Assembly (NCBI GenBank): GCA_022414725.1
Contig: CM039467.1
Coordinates: 15,524,091-15,588,090 of the forward strand
Direction of reading: 5' to 3'
DNA from: Microglena sp. YARC
Taxonomy: Eukaryota > Chlorophyta > Chlorophyceae > Chlamydomonadales > Chlamydomonadaceae
Length of the DNA: 64,000 bases
Part shown: one piece after another, positions 45,331-60,683 of the stretch
How positions within the stretch are numbered: position 1 is the stretch's first letter
Layout: each line of letters begins with the position of its first letter
Translations under genes and position numbers: made by a program
The notes under the pieces: model-generated
What the model was told of the DNA's origin: nothing
Database searches by the model: none
What the model saw: only the letters and a program-made list of their open reading frames with translations

Positions 45331-45765
45331 GGTTACCTGTGGAGCGTGTCGGTTACCTGTGGAGCGTGTCGGTTACCTGTGGAGCGTGTCGGTTACCTGT
45401 GGAGCATGTCGGTTACTTGTGGATCGTGTCGGTTACTTGTGGAGCGTGTCGGTTACCTGTGGAGCGTGTCGGTTACCTGTGGAGCGTGTCGGTTACCTGT
45501 GGAGCGTGTCGGTTACCTGTGGAGCGTGTCGGTTACCTGTGGATCGTGTCGGTTACCTGTGGAGCGTGTCGGTTACCTGTGGAGCGTGTCGGTTACCTGT
45601 GGAGCGTGTCGGTTACCTGTGGAGCATGTCGGTTACCTGTGGATCGTGTCGGTTACCTGTGGGGGTGTCGGTTACCTGTGAAGCGTGTCGGTTACCTGTG
45701 GAGCGTGTTGGTTACCTGTGGAGCGTGTCGGTTACCTGTGGAGCGTGTCGGTTACCTGTGGAGCT
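45304..45765 (+). repeat. 20-bp minisatellite seeded from an RCC1 exon edge, ~23 copies
   Basis: Unit GGAGCGTGTCGGTTACCTGT. It is in register except for one 19-bp copy near 45661; variants are GGATCG, GGAGCATG and ACTTGT. The unit repeats bases that encode VSVTCGA at the start of exon 7. As 20 is not a multiple of three, the reading rotates through three frames. Confidence 0.95.
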
Positions 45766-45789
45766 TATTATACAAGCACATAATTAGTT

Positions 45790-46430
45790 ATCAAATTCTT
45801 TGTTGTTGAAAAAAAACTATGAACAAACAAATCAAAACCTATATGCTTTTTGAAGATAGTTTCTGACGACACCTCACCATTCCGTTGCCGTTCCGTCGCT
45901 GCATGGCGACGCATGTGTCTGCCTAAACTAGTCAGTAATGGCCCCTCAGACCCACTAGGCTCCACGCTTCGTGCTCTGCGGGGTTCAGGGGGCAGCACGT
46001 CACGCACTGAGCTCTCACTAAGTCACTCAATTCGCAAAGTGTCGCAAAAAACCTCAGAACCAGCAGGGGGCAATTAAAATAACTTCTTCGAACATCCTGG
46101 AATGTGTAATATAAATACTCGAATGTAAAAGGGGGGGCCAATTTCCTGTCACTTCCTGCAGGTCTTGAGAAATTCTGAAAGGTCAGATTCAAGACTCCCC
46201 CCCCCACACACACCCACACCCACACCCACACTCCTTTCGGCCGAAAAATATTTTGGGGGACCTTTTTGCCAACTTTTTAATGAGTGAGTTGTTTCACTTC
46301 GGACATGGACAAATCAAAGCATCTCAGTGAGGCGAGTCCATTGGCACTGTCGCAGTTATCATACATTGTATATAGGGAAAGGTCGCAACCATGTGGAATG
46401 AGGCGGGGCAAGGGATACTGCTTGAGTTCA
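45790..46430. other. spacer without recognised gene
   Basis: No domain in any frame. A CACACCC tract lies at about 46200-46232. Confidence 0.4.
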
Positions 46431-46434
46431 CAAC

Positions 46435-46614
46435 CAGGGTACTTCCAAGTGCGCGCTGGTGCGCTGCCTTTTTGAGCCCTACTGCGCGTTTCGCGCAGTT
46501 TTTTGCAACCCCCTGTGGGCGCAGCAAGCATTTTTTTCGCTTTTTGCTCCACAAAGCGCACTTTTTTTGAAGTGCCCTAAAGCTCTGGCCAATTTGGTCA
46601 ATGAAAGTACCCTG
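46435..46614 (-). mobile_element. hAT-type MITE, family 1, copy 3, inverted (180 bp)
   Basis: Same tips as the 21.1 and 37.7 kb copies, opposite orientation. Perfect 8-bp target duplication TTCACAAC at 46427-46434 and 46615-46622. Slightly shorter interior. Confidence 0.92.
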
Positions 46615-46842
46615 TTCACAACAACTCTCCGAAGGCAAGATTGCCAGATTGCCATCCTAAGCTGCTGTCTCAAAGATATGCAATTTAAAGATATGCAATT
46701 TGCTGAGTGAAGTATCTCATCATGATCTTTATTGATTTTCAGTACTGCATTGATACCACCCAACTTGACTGTTTAGACCCATGCTGGGCTTGAGAAGTGT
46801 ACAACATTTGTTTTTATTTTGCCACAAACGAAAGTAGTAGCC

Positions 46843-46858
46843 CCCCCCCCACCACCAC

Positions 46859-46890
<32 letters not shown>

Positions 46891-47010
46891 ACCACCACAC
46901 ACACACACACACACACCACACCACACAGCCAATGAACACGCCATTGGGCAAGGGCGCCTACAACGTAGCACCAGGTGTGTTAGTGCCCCCCCCCCCCCCC
47001 CCCCCCAGCC
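46843..47010. repeat. CA microsatellites and poly-C, with a possible small exon
   Basis: CA runs at 46858-46928 and poly-C at 46985-47006 flank a 45-bp open piece (46929-46973). It starts after CACACAG and ends at a CACCAG|GTGTGT donor-like site. Too short to assign. Confidence 0.5.
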
Positions 47011-47289
47011 ATGAGTGTTCAACCGTACAGAAGAAGATGTGTGGTTACTGAACCATGTTTCGTGTTTTTCTTTCAAGGTTCAAATCGAGCCTCCCCCCCA
47101 GCTCCAATTCTATGGACAGGAGTTGGGGCGAGGGGTGAGGATGAGCTTGGTCATAGATTGTTTAGTGTAATAGTGTTTATGAATATCAGTATGAGAATGG
47201 GCATACGGCTGTTCATGAAGTTATTCATGGGTTGATTTGAACACGAGTATGAGGTTTGTCATAGCTTGTTTTGAAAACATAGTCTATCA

Positions 47290-47350
47290 GCCTCCCGGCC
47301 GCTCCCCCCCCCCCCTCCCCCCCCCCCCCACCCCCCCCCCCCCCCCCTCC
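47290..47350. repeat. poly-C tract
   Basis: Long C run with few T or A. GCTCCAA(T/C)TCTATGGACA occurs on both sides (about 47101 and 47370), again a duplication flanking a low-complexity tract. Confidence 0.85.
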
Positions 47351-47498
47351 CGCCATTCCCCCGCCCCAGGCTCCAACTCTATGGACATGGTCCTGGCACT
47401 TTTTTTGCCCCCTCTCATCACAGCCATTAAAATAACTTAAAACTTCCACATTTTGTGTCGGTGACCAGCGAATCTCACATCGGCGATAGTGTGTGAAT

Positions 47499-47640
47499 GT
47501 GTTACAGTCCAGGGGTAGGCCAAATAGGCTAAAGGGACTTGCCCAACCGTAGTAGGAAAGGCTTAAAAAGAAAAAAATGATGAACTGAGCCCCAAACAAT
47601 CACTTTACCGATGGGGGACCTGAGTTCGTGCTACAGTGAT
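47499..47640. mobile_element. dispersed repeat family F, copy 2
   Basis: TGTTACAGTCCAGGGGTAGG, CCAAATAGGCTAAAGGGACT, TGCCCAACCGTAG and GAGCCCCAAACAATCAC, as at 43983-44120. Confidence 0.7.
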
Positions 47641-47860
47641 CATTTAATTCTACCACAATCTACGGAAGGTAAAGCAGGTTCAGGTCATCACTATGTTTTC
47701 CGTTTACCCCAGGGATTTTTCCGCTTATGTATAGCAATCGCTAATTTTGACCCCGTTTTTGCCCAATTTCTTGTTTGCCCTAAGTGGCCCTCTGGTTTAG
47801 CCCCTCCTGTTTACAAGATTCGCAAGTCCCTTTAGCCTAATTGGATGCCCCTTGACTGTA

Positions 47861-50800
47861 CCAACATACCAACATACATACCAAATACCAACATACAACA
47901 TACCAAACACATACATACCAACATACCAACATACCAACATACAATACCAACATACAACATACCACTACAATACCAACATACCAACATACATACAACATAC
48001 CAACATACAACAGTACAACATACCAACATACAACATACCAACATACCATACAACATACATACAACATACCAGAACATACCAACATACAGTTACCATACCA
48101 ACATACAATACATACAACATACCATACATACAACATATACCAACATACAAATACAACACATACAACATACTTACTACTAACAAACATACCATCAACATAC
48201 AACAAATACACATACAACATACCAACCAACGTACCCTAGAATACACCACATACCAACTTTACATACAACATACATCCAACATGTACAAACATACCATACA
48301 TACAACATACCAACATACAACATACCAACATACAACATACCAACATACCAACATACCAACAATACATACCAACAAATACAACATACAACATAGCCAACGA
48401 TACCAACATACCAACATACAACAACATAACAACAACTTACCATACCAACATACATACAAATACATACATACCAACATACCAACATAACCCAACATACAAC
48501 ATACAACACAACCAACATACAACAACATACATACTACATAACAACATACCCAAGACATACCAACATACATTACATACAACTACCAAGCATACCAACATTA
48601 CATACAACCACATACCAACATACATACAACATACCAACATACCAACAAACCAATCCAACATACACATACCAACATACAGACAACATACAACATACAACCA
48701 TACCAACATACCAACATACAACATAACAACATATACAACATACCAACATACAAACATACATACACAACATACCAACATACCCAACATACCAACATACATC
48801 ATACAACAGACCCTACATACATACCAACATACCAAAATAACCAACATACCAACATACCATACATACCAACATACAACATACAACAACCGACATACCAACA
48901 TACCAACTACATACATACCAACATACAACATACAACATACCACATACCATACCAAGATATACATACATACCAACCAATCATACCCTCTGTAGTACAACAA
49001 CATACCACATACCACATACATACATACCAAATACATACATACATACCAACATACCATACAACATACATACAACATTCCCAACATAAACCATACAACATTA
49101 TACCAATCATACAAATACAACAACAATACCAACATAAACATACCAACATACCAACACATACAACATACATACCACATACACATACAACATACCAACACAT
49201 ACCAACATACCCCAACAACTACAACATACACATACCAACATACCAACATACCAACCACATACACCCATACATACATCAACATACACATACCAACATACCA
49301 TTCAACATACCAACATACAACATACAACAACCAACATTACATACAACATACAAACATACCAAACATACCAAACATACCAACATACCTACATACATCAACA
49401 TACAACATAACCCAACATACCAACATACAACATACAATACAACATACTACACATACCAAGGTGCATACAACCATACCAACAATTACCGAACATACCAAAT
49501 AATACCAACATACCATACCAACATACCAACATACCAACATAATACAACATACCAAATACATACCAACATACCAACATACCAACATACCAACATACCAACA
49601 TACATACAACATACATACAACATACCAACATACAACATACAACATACCAACACATACCATCACATACCAACATTACCAACATACCAACATACCAACATAC
49701 AACATACAACCATACCAACATACACCATCATACCAACATACAACATAACACTACCAACATACAACATACCAACATCCAACCTACATACATACCAACATAC
49801 CAAGAGCATACCAACATACCATACAACAACAGTACATACAACATACCAACATACCAACATACATACCAACATACATACAACATACCAACATACCAACAAT
49901 ACCAACATACCAACATACAACTACACATACCAACATACCAACATACCAAACATATACCAACATACCAACATACATACATACATACCAACCTACTAACATG
50001 ACATAACCATACACATACAACATACCAACAAACAACATCATACCAACATACCAAATCTACCAACATACCAACATGCAAACAACAACATACCAACCAACTA
50101 CCAACAACAACATACCATACATACATACCAACTACATACAACATTACAAACATACCAACATACCAACATACAACATAGCCTACATACATACAACATACCA
50201 ACATACCAACATACCAACATACATACAACATACTAACATACATACCAACATACCAACTTACCAACATACCAACATACCAACATACATACCAACATACCAA
50301 CATACCAGCATACATACCAACATACCAACAACATACAAACATACCAAACATACAACATCCGATATACCACATACATACCAAACAACCAACTACCAACAAA
50401 CCAAACATACCAAAGCATACAACTACCAACATACCAACACTACCAACATACCTACACATACCAAACATACAAATACCGACATACCAACATACCAACATAC
50501 CAACATACATACCAACATAATCATCCAACATACATACAACCATACCAACATACATACAGCTATTTGACATACATACAACATACCACATATACCAACATAC
50601 ACCAACATACCATAACATACAACATACCAAACATCATATCAACATACATACCACAATCACCAACATACCAAAACCAACAAACATACAATACCAACCCATA
50701 CATACCAACATACATCCACATACATTTACAATACCAACCAACACATACATACCATACTATACACAACTACATAAACATACCAACATCACATTAAGCATAC

Positions 50801-53800
50801 AACCAGCATCCAACATAGCAACATTCTTATACAAAGTCACTTACCAAACATCCAACATACCTACAAACATACATAACTGACAACATACCAAGCACCAAAC
50901 ACATACAACACCTTTCCAACATACCAAACATACCAACCATACCCAACTACATACGAATTACATACAACATGACCACAACAAACATTACCAACATACATAC
51001 CAACATATCCAACATACCAACAAAACATACAACATACCAAACATACAAATACCAACATACATTACATACAACATACAACAAACCAACATGCCAAACATAC
51101 CAACATACATACAACATACAAACAACATACCAACATTACCAAAATACATTATCCCAACTTAACATACCATACACATTACACATACATACCAAAGCATTAA
51201 CAGACCAACATACATTACACTACCCAAAGATCAGTAACCAAGCATACCAAAACATACATCCAACCAACATACCAACAACTGAACAGCCACATACCACCAA
51301 CTTCATACCAACATACCAACATACAAGCCATACCAACATACATACCAAACATACCATACAAATTCATATAACTAGCACTACATACATACCAACAACATAA
51401 CCAGACATACAACATACACATACCATACATACAAACCCTACTAAATCAGCATACCACTATCGCATACATCCAAATACCAAACATACCAACATACCAACAT
51501 ACCAACAATCACTCAACCATCGACTAATTTCAACATACCGCGACTACCACAATAAACAACATACCAACCTTACAAACATACCTACCCAGACGATGACATA
51601 CACATAGGCTCACTTTCTATACCCAAACATACCCTCACATACCAACTTACCAACATCATACAAGCAACATACCAACATAATACCAACATACCAAGCATAC
51701 GCGAAGCATACATACCAACATACCAACATACCAACACACATACCAACATACATACCTACCAACATAGCAGCCCTACCAAATATTAAACAGACCAACATAC
51801 CAACATACCAACATACAACATACCAATCATACCCTAACATACATACCAACATACCAGTATCCTATATCCAACCACTACCCAACATCCAATAACCGCAACA
51901 TACAACATACATACCAACATACCAACATACCACCAACATACATCATCACCATCTTATACCCATATACAACGTACATACAACATACTAACATACATAATAA
52001 CCAATCCATACAACATACATACCAACATACCAACAGACCAAACATACCACATACATACAACATACCAACATAATTGACCACCACATACACCAATACAACA
52101 TACAACATACATCAAGTACAACATACATTTGCCCAACAAGCATACCAAGCATTTACCAAAAACATCACCAACACATACCCAACAATTAACATACATACAT
52201 TAATCCAAACATACCAACATACCAACATACCAACATACATACCAAACATACCAACCATACCATCAACAAACATACAACTAAACATACCAACTACCAAACA
52301 TACCAACACACCAACATACATACCATACAACACATTCCTAAACTATATACCAATACCAAATACCGAGCATACAAATACCTACAACAGTACCACATACCAT
52401 ACAAAATACACATACATACAACATAATACAACATACCAACATAGGCACCAACGATGACTACATACATACACATTTCCAACATACCAACATACAACATACA
52501 ACATACATGACACATACCAAACAGTACAACATACAACATCAAGACATACATACAACATACATACCACCATACCAACAACCAAACAACCAACATACCAACA
52601 TACATAAAATTACCAACATACCAACATACATACACATACATACCAACATACCAACATAACAACCAACATACATACCAACAACACCAACATACCAACATAC
52701 ATACAACATACAAAACATACATACAACATACAAACATACCAACATTACCAACATACATAACAACATTACATACAACATACCAACCATACCAACAAAACCA
52801 ACATACCAACATACAACAACATACCAACAACCAACATACCAACATACATACAAAAATAACATACATACCAACATACCAACTTATCCAACATACCAAAACA
52901 AACCCAACATACATACCAACTACCAACATCACCAAACATTACCAACATACCAACAGTACCAACATACCAACCATACATACCAACAACCAACATCACTACC
53001 AACATACCAAACATACCAGCATTACATACCAACATACCAACATTAACCAACATACCAAACAATACCAACATACCAACAGAACCAACATACCAACATAGCA
53101 TACACATACATACCAACATACCAACATACCAACATACCAACATACCAAACATACATACAAGACAATGACCAACATACCAAGCATACCAACATACCAATCA
53201 TACATACAACATACTAAAACCATCCAACATACCAACATACATACCGACATACCAACATACCAACATGCCAACATACATACAACATACCAACATACATACA
53301 ACATACATACATACAACATACATACAACATACCAACATACCAACATACATACCAACATCCATCAACATACAACATTAACACATACCAACATACCAACATA
53401 CACATACCAACATACGACATAACCCACAACATACAACATACATAACCAACATACCAACACCAACATACCAACACACAGCCTACATACAATACATACCACA
53501 ACCAACATGACCAACAACATACAACATACCAACATACCTTACATACCAATCATACCACATACATATAACATACAACATACCAACATACAACATACCAACA
53601 TACATACAACATTACATACCAAAACATACCAACATTACCAAAACCAACATACATACAACATACCATACCACATAATACAACATACAACCAACATACCAAC
53701 AATACCACATACCAACAACATACAACATACATACAACATACCAACATGACCAACATGACCAACATAATACGACATACATACAACATACCAAGCATACCAA

Positions 53801-55037
53801 CATACCAACAACATACAACTACATACCAACAACCAACATACCAACAAATACAACATACCAACTACCAACATAGCCAACATACAACATCAAGCATAAAACA
53901 AAACCAACATGGCCAACATACCAACAACAACACATACATACAACATACCAACATACCAACATAACATACCCAACATACATAACCAACTACCAACATACCA
54001 ACATAACATACAACATACATACAGAACCAACATACCACATACATAACATCATACATACATACTATACCTAACCATACAACATACCAACATACATACCAAC
54101 ATACATACCAACATACCAACATACCAACATACATACAGTTACATACAACAGTACATACAACATACAAACATTTACGCAACATACCAACGTACATACAACA
54201 TACTACCAACATACCAACATACCAACATACCACATACCAAGCATACATACAACATACCAACATACCAACATACCAACATACCAACAAACATACAACATAC
54301 TAACATACATACCAACATACCAACTTACCAACATACCAACATACCAACATACATACCAACATACCAACATACCAAACAACCAACATACCAAACACATACC
54401 AACAACCACATACCAACATACAACCAACATATTAACATACCACATACAACATACCAACATACCAACATACCAACATACCAACATACATACAAACATCATA
54501 CCAACATACCACATACCAACATACCAACATACAAATACATCAACATACCAACATACCAACATACGCAAACATACCAACATACATACAACATACTAACATA
54601 CATACAACTACAACATACATACCAACGATACCAAAAACCAACATAACCAAGCATACATACAACATACCAACATACCAACATACATACAACTACATACATA
54701 CAACAACATACAACATACAACTACCACATACATACCACATACCAACATACATACAACATACCAACATACCAACGATCACCAAACATACATACCAAATACC
54801 AACATACCAACAACATACAGACATACATTACCAACATACCAACATATCAACACAAACATTACCAACATACCTACATACAATACCAAACATACCAAATCCA
54901 ACATACCAAACATACAACATATCCTAACATACATTACCAACATACATACAACTACATACAACATACCAACATACAACTACATACATACAACATTACCAAC
55001 ATACCAAACATACATAAACATACCAACATATCTCTCT
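47861..55037. repeat. ~7.2-kb CATACCAA/CATACAA array
   Basis: Monotonous 7-8-bp units (CATACCAA, CATACAA, CATA) with very frequent one-base gains and losses, running into the assembly gap. The Cys/Tyr/Val/Met-rich minus frames (up to ~300 codons) and Thr/His/Ile plus frames are shadows. Confidence 0.97.
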
Positions 55038-56037
55038 NNNNNNNNNNNNNNNNNNNNNNNNNNNNNNNNNNNNNNNNNNNNNNNNNNNNNNNNNNNNNNN
55101 NNNNNNNNNNNNNNNNNNNNNNNNNNNNNNNNNNNNNNNNNNNNNNNNNNNNNNNNNNNNNNNNNNNNNNNNNNNNNNNNNNNNNNNNNNNNNNNNNNNN
55201 NNNNNNNNNNNNNNNNNNNNNNNNNNNNNNNNNNNNNNNNNNNNNNNNNNNNNNNNNNNNNNNNNNNNNNNNNNNNNNNNNNNNNNNNNNNNNNNNNNNN
55301 NNNNNNNNNNNNNNNNNNNNNNNNNNNNNNNNNNNNNNNNNNNNNNNNNNNNNNNNNNNNNNNNNNNNNNNNNNNNNNNNNNNNNNNNNNNNNNNNNNNN
55401 NNNNNNNNNNNNNNNNNNNNNNNNNNNNNNNNNNNNNNNNNNNNNNNNNNNNNNNNNNNNNNNNNNNNNNNNNNNNNNNNNNNNNNNNNNNNNNNNNNNN
55501 NNNNNNNNNNNNNNNNNNNNNNNNNNNNNNNNNNNNNNNNNNNNNNNNNNNNNNNNNNNNNNNNNNNNNNNNNNNNNNNNNNNNNNNNNNNNNNNNNNNN
55601 NNNNNNNNNNNNNNNNNNNNNNNNNNNNNNNNNNNNNNNNNNNNNNNNNNNNNNNNNNNNNNNNNNNNNNNNNNNNNNNNNNNNNNNNNNNNNNNNNNNN
55701 NNNNNNNNNNNNNNNNNNNNNNNNNNNNNNNNNNNNNNNNNNNNNNNNNNNNNNNNNNNNNNNNNNNNNNNNNNNNNNNNNNNNNNNNNNNNNNNNNNNN
55801 NNNNNNNNNNNNNNNNNNNNNNNNNNNNNNNNNNNNNNNNNNNNNNNNNNNNNNNNNNNNNNNNNNNNNNNNNNNNNNNNNNNNNNNNNNNNNNNNNNNN
55901 NNNNNNNNNNNNNNNNNNNNNNNNNNNNNNNNNNNNNNNNNNNNNNNNNNNNNNNNNNNNNNNNNNNNNNNNNNNNNNNNNNNNNNNNNNNNNNNNNNNN
56001 NNNNNNNNNNNNNNNNNNNNNNNNNNNNNNNNNNNNN
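55038..56037. other. assembly gap (1000 N)
   Basis: Exactly 1000 N, a conventional scaffold gap of unknown true length. It joins two different satellites, so missing sequence, including exons, is likely. Confidence 0.99.
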
Positions 56038-59000
56038 TATTATTAATAGGTCACATGTACAATGTATGTAGTTATCACACCGTACTATTATTTGTAAAGA
56101 GTCAACATGTGTATATTAGGTGTATAGTATCCGCACCAGTTACTATTGACTTTGAAGTACACACCGTACTATTATTTAAAGGGTCACATTGTACTTTATT
56201 ATAAGTATCACACCGCTACGTATGACTTTGAAGTATCACACACCGTACTATTATTTAAAGTGTCACATTTGTACATTAGTATTAAGTATACACCGTACAT
56301 TTTTAAATGTCACATTTAACTATTGATGTATTGTAGTCAACTACTCTATAAGTCAACTATTATGGTTCTTTGAAGTACACAACCGAACTATTATTTTAAA
56401 GTGTACACATTGTACTATTATGAATAGTATCTCACCATACTATACTTTTGAAAGTTATCCAAACCTGGTACTATTTATTTTAAAGTGTCACATTGTACTA
56501 TTAGTGTATAGTATCAACACCAACTATACCCTTTTTTTTGGGAAGTAAAAATCCCCCCACACCCGTACTATTTATTTAAAGTTCACATTGTACTATATGT
56601 ATAGTATCAACGACTATCTATAACTTGAAGTATCACAGCCATACTATACATTGAAGTATCACACCGTACTATTGAATTGTAAAGTGTCACATTGTACTAT
56701 TATGTATAGTATCTTGACCATACTTACTTTGAAGTATCACACACACGTACTATTATTTAAAGTGTCACATTGTCTATTATGTATAGTATCACATCCGTAC
56801 TATTATTTAAAGGTCACATTTTACTATATGTGTAGTATCACACCAATACTATACTTTGAAGTATCACACCCGTATCTATTTATTTAAAGTGTCACATTGT
56901 CCTATTTGTATGGTATAGTATCACACGTACTATTATTTAAAGTGTCACATTGTACTATTATGTGATAAGTATCACAACCATACTATACTTTGAAGTATCA
57001 CAACGTTACTATTATTAAAGTGTTACATAGTAGCTATTATGTATAGTATGCACACCGTACTATTATTTAAAGTTGTCCACTTTGTACTATTAGGTGTATA
57101 GTAATCGGACACCATACTGTACTTTGAAGTAACACACCGTAACTATATTAAAAGTGTCACATTGTACTATTAATGTATAGCTATCACACACGCATACTAT
57201 AGCTTTGAGTATCCACCATACTTAATTATTTAAAGTGTCCACAAAGTGTACTATTATGTGTAGTATCCACACCGTACTATTATTTAAAGTGTCACATTGT
57301 ACTATTATGTATAGTATCACACCATACCTACTTTGATAGTAATCACACCGTACTATAATTTCAAGGTGTCACATTGTACTATTATGTATAGTAATCACAC
57401 CATACCTATACTTTGAAGTATCAACCCGTATTATTATCTAAAGTATGCACATTGTACTATTATGTAATAGTATTCTCACTGTAAACTATTATTTAAAGGT
57501 GTCACATTGTAGTATTATGTATAGTATTCATCACCATACTAATATCCTTTGAAGTTTATCACACCGTACTATTATTTATGTGTCACATTGTACTTATTAT
57601 GTTTTGTAGTATCACAACCGGGATACTATACTTTGAAGTATCACACCGTCTATTATCTATAGTGTCAATTGTACTATAATGTATTTGTAAGTCACACCAT
57701 ACTATAACTTTGAAGTATCACACCATACTATAACTTTGAAGTAATCACAGCCGTAGCTATTATTTAAAAGTGTACACATTGTACTATAAATGTATCGTAT
57801 CAGCCACCATACTATACTTTGAAAGGATCACACCGTACTATTATTTAAAGTGTCAACATGTCCTATTAAGTATAGTAATCACACCGTACTATTATTTAGT
57901 GGGTCACATTGGGTACTATTATGTTATAGTATCACACAATACTATACTTTGAAGTATCACACGTACTATTATTTCAAGTGTCACATGTACTATTATGTGT
58001 AGTATCACAACCATACTATAACTTTGGAAGTATCAACACGTACTATATTTAAGTGTCACATTGCTACTATTATGTATAGTAATCACAACCATACATATAT
58101 CTTTGATTAGTACACCGTACTATTATTTAAAAGTGGTCACATTGTACTATTATGTATAGGTATCACACCAATACTAATACTTTGAAGTATCACACCATAC
58201 TATTATTTTAAAGTTCACATGTACTATATCGATAGCTAATCAACACCTACTCTACTTGAGAGTATTCACACGGTTACTATATTTTCAAGTGTCACATTAG
58301 TACTATTATGTATGAGGATCCACAATACTTATACTTATGAGTGATCACACCGTACTATTATTTAAAGTATCAACATTGTACTATTTATGTTATAGTATTA
58401 CCTGTACTAATTATTTAAAGTGTCACATTGTAGTATTATGTATAGATCAATCAACACATACTATACACTTTGAAGTATCTACAACGCGTACTAAATTATT
58501 TAATGGTGTCACAATTGTACTATTATGTTGTAGTATCGCACTCTATATATACTTTGAAGTATCTACATGTTTCCGTACTATTGATTTATAGTGTCACATT
58601 GTACAATTATGTTATTGTATCAACACGCATACTATACTTTGAAAGTATCACACCATACTATATTTTGAAGTAGTCACATGACAATTCCCGTACTGATTAT
58701 TTAAAAGTGTCACATTGTTACTATTATGTATAGTATCACACCATACTATACTTTTGAAGTATCACAGCCGTACTTATTAATTTAGAAGTGTCCCACAAAG
58801 TTGTCCTATTTAAGTATAGTAAAAATCACACCGTACTATTATTTTTAAAGTGTCACATTGTACTATTATGTATCGTGATCACACGCTACTATACTTTGAA
58901 GTACTCAACAACGACGGTACTATTATTTCAGAGTGTCCACATGTAGTATTATGTATTAGATCGACACCATAGCTATTCTTTGAATTATCACACCGCGCGA

Positions 59001-59590
59001 CTAGTATTTAAAAGTGTCACTTGTACTATTTATGTAGCAGTACTCACACCAAATACTATACTTTGTAAGTATCACAGCTCATTACCATATTTGAAGTATC
59101 ACACCGTACTTATTATTTAAACTGGTCACATTTACTATTATGTATAGTAATCGGCACCATACTATACTTTGAAGTATCACACATACTATTATTTAAAGTG
59201 TCACATTGTACTATTATGTATAGTATCACACCGTACTATTATTTAAAGTGTCACATTGTACTATTATGTATAGTATCACACCATACTATACTTTGAAGTA
59301 TCACACCGTACTATTATTTAAAGTGTCACATTGTACTATTATGTATAGTATCACACCATACTATACTTTGAAGTATCACACCATAATATTCTTCTAAAGT
59401 ATCACACCGAAGTATTATTTGAAGTATCGCACCGTACTATTATTGAATTATCTCACAGTACTATTATTTAAAGTATCACACTGTATTATTATTTAAAGCA
59501 TCACATCGTACTATACATTAAAGTGTCACACTGTAATATTATTATAATATCACACTGTAATATGATGTTAAGTATCACACCGTAATATGA
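56038..59590. repeat. 25-bp satellite with 75-bp higher-order unit
   Basis: In the clean part (about 59150-59390) three 25-bp monomers alternate, starting AAAGTGTCACATTGTACT, ATAGTATCACACCATACT and GAAGTATCACACCGTACT. Upstream the same order is visible but full of indels. The last monomers (to 59590) diverge and lead into the coiled-coil exon's acceptor. Confidence 0.95.
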
Positions 59591-59640
59591 TGTATGGTGG
59601 GCAACCAGGGCATCTCATGTTAGCCATGAGCGCGAGCTTG
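59589..59640 (+). pseudogene. decoy copy of the coiled-coil exon start
   Basis: TGGGCAACCAGGGCATCT, ATGTTAGCCATGAGCG and GAGCTTGAGCAC repeat the exon edge at 59810-59865. The acceptor ACAG is changed to GTGG and the copy runs into CA repeats. Confidence 0.75.
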
Positions 59641-59816
59641 AGCACCACACCCATCACAAACACCACACCCATCACAAACACCACACACACACACAACCAC
59701 AACCACACACACACACCACACAAACACAACCACACAAAGACAACCACACACACACACACCACACACACACAAACACACATGTACAAAGTATCACACCGTA
59801 ATATGATGTATGACAG

Positions 59817-59934
59817 GCAACCAGGGCATCTTATGTTAGCCGTGAGCGTGAGCTTGAGCACTTGCTAAGTGACACGTCCAACGCCTTGGCAGATACACAG
59901 CGAGGAAAAGAGGACATTCTGCACGAAATTCGAG
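59817..59934 (+). CDS. coiled-coil exon, possibly 3' part of the F-box/RCC1 gene
   Basis: Acceptor GTATGACAG, donor CGAG|GTATGC, phase 0 in and phase 1 out. Encodes ATRASYVSRERELEHLL and SDTSNALADTQRGKEDILH, ending EIR. It is charged and helix-prone with heptad-like Leu/Ile spacing. No specific family is recognised. Position and strand allow it to belong to the upstream F-box/RCC1 gene, but a gap and two satellites intervene. Confidence 0.6.
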
Positions 59935-60228
59935 GTATGCTGCTGCTGCTTATGCTGATGATGGTTGCATTGTCCTGGTGTCCTACCCAGCTCTAAATGC
60001 TAGCCCCATGGCAACGCAGTGATTCTTTTCGAATCTGAAACTGGATTTGGGCCAAAGCGGGGTCAAAATTAGCGATCGCTATATGTAGCAGAATAAACAA
60101 ATCCCGGTGGTAACGTGTATTGGTATGCTTATAAGTGGTCTACACAACATAGCATTAGTGTCAAGTTTAATTTTTTCTCATTTGGTGGCTATCCCAAATC
60201 CTCTCGCATTTAAATAAAACAAAGATAC

Positions 60229-60357
60229 AGTAAGCCTTATTACGAGGTGTGAGGGTGAAGGGGCCAGCCCGTTTGCTTGCTCTGGGGGCAACCACCACCT
60301 TCCTTATTTTAATAAATAAATAAATAAATAGTATGCCTTATTACGAGGCGTGAGGAT

Positions 60358-60397
<40 letters not shown>

Positions 60398-60545
60398 GCA
60401 GTCCGTTTGCTTGCTCTGGGGCCAACAACCACCTTCCTCATATTAATAAAATAAATAAATATTTTGCCTTATTATGAGGGGTGAGGATGTGGGGGGCAGC
60501 CCGTTTGCTTGCTCTAGGGCCAACCACACATCTTCCTCACATCAA
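60229..60545 (+). repeat. dispersed repeat family E, three tandem copies with poly-G
   Basis: GCCTTATTACGAGG(T/C)GTGAGG, (G)n, GCCCGTTTGCTTGCTCT, CCACCTTCCT and AATAAATAAATA, repeated about every 110 bp. Poly-G at 60361-60396. Another copy at 63448-63515. Confidence 0.85.
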
Positions 60546-60683
60546 AGCTGTACAAAATCATGTTTTTGCTTATCTGTCTACCCCTGTACTACAATGCGTT
60601 ATATTTGTCATGCTGGCCTCAATGCTGGGTCATTGAACAAGTCATGTTTTGCCTATCCGTCTACTCCTGGGCTAAAAGGTGTG

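Noticed and set aside
47832..54976. Dozens of Cys/Tyr/Val/Met-rich minus ORFs and Thr/His/Ile plus ORFs
   Set aside because: Translations of the CATACCAA satellite; no unique sequence, no domain, heavy indel noise.
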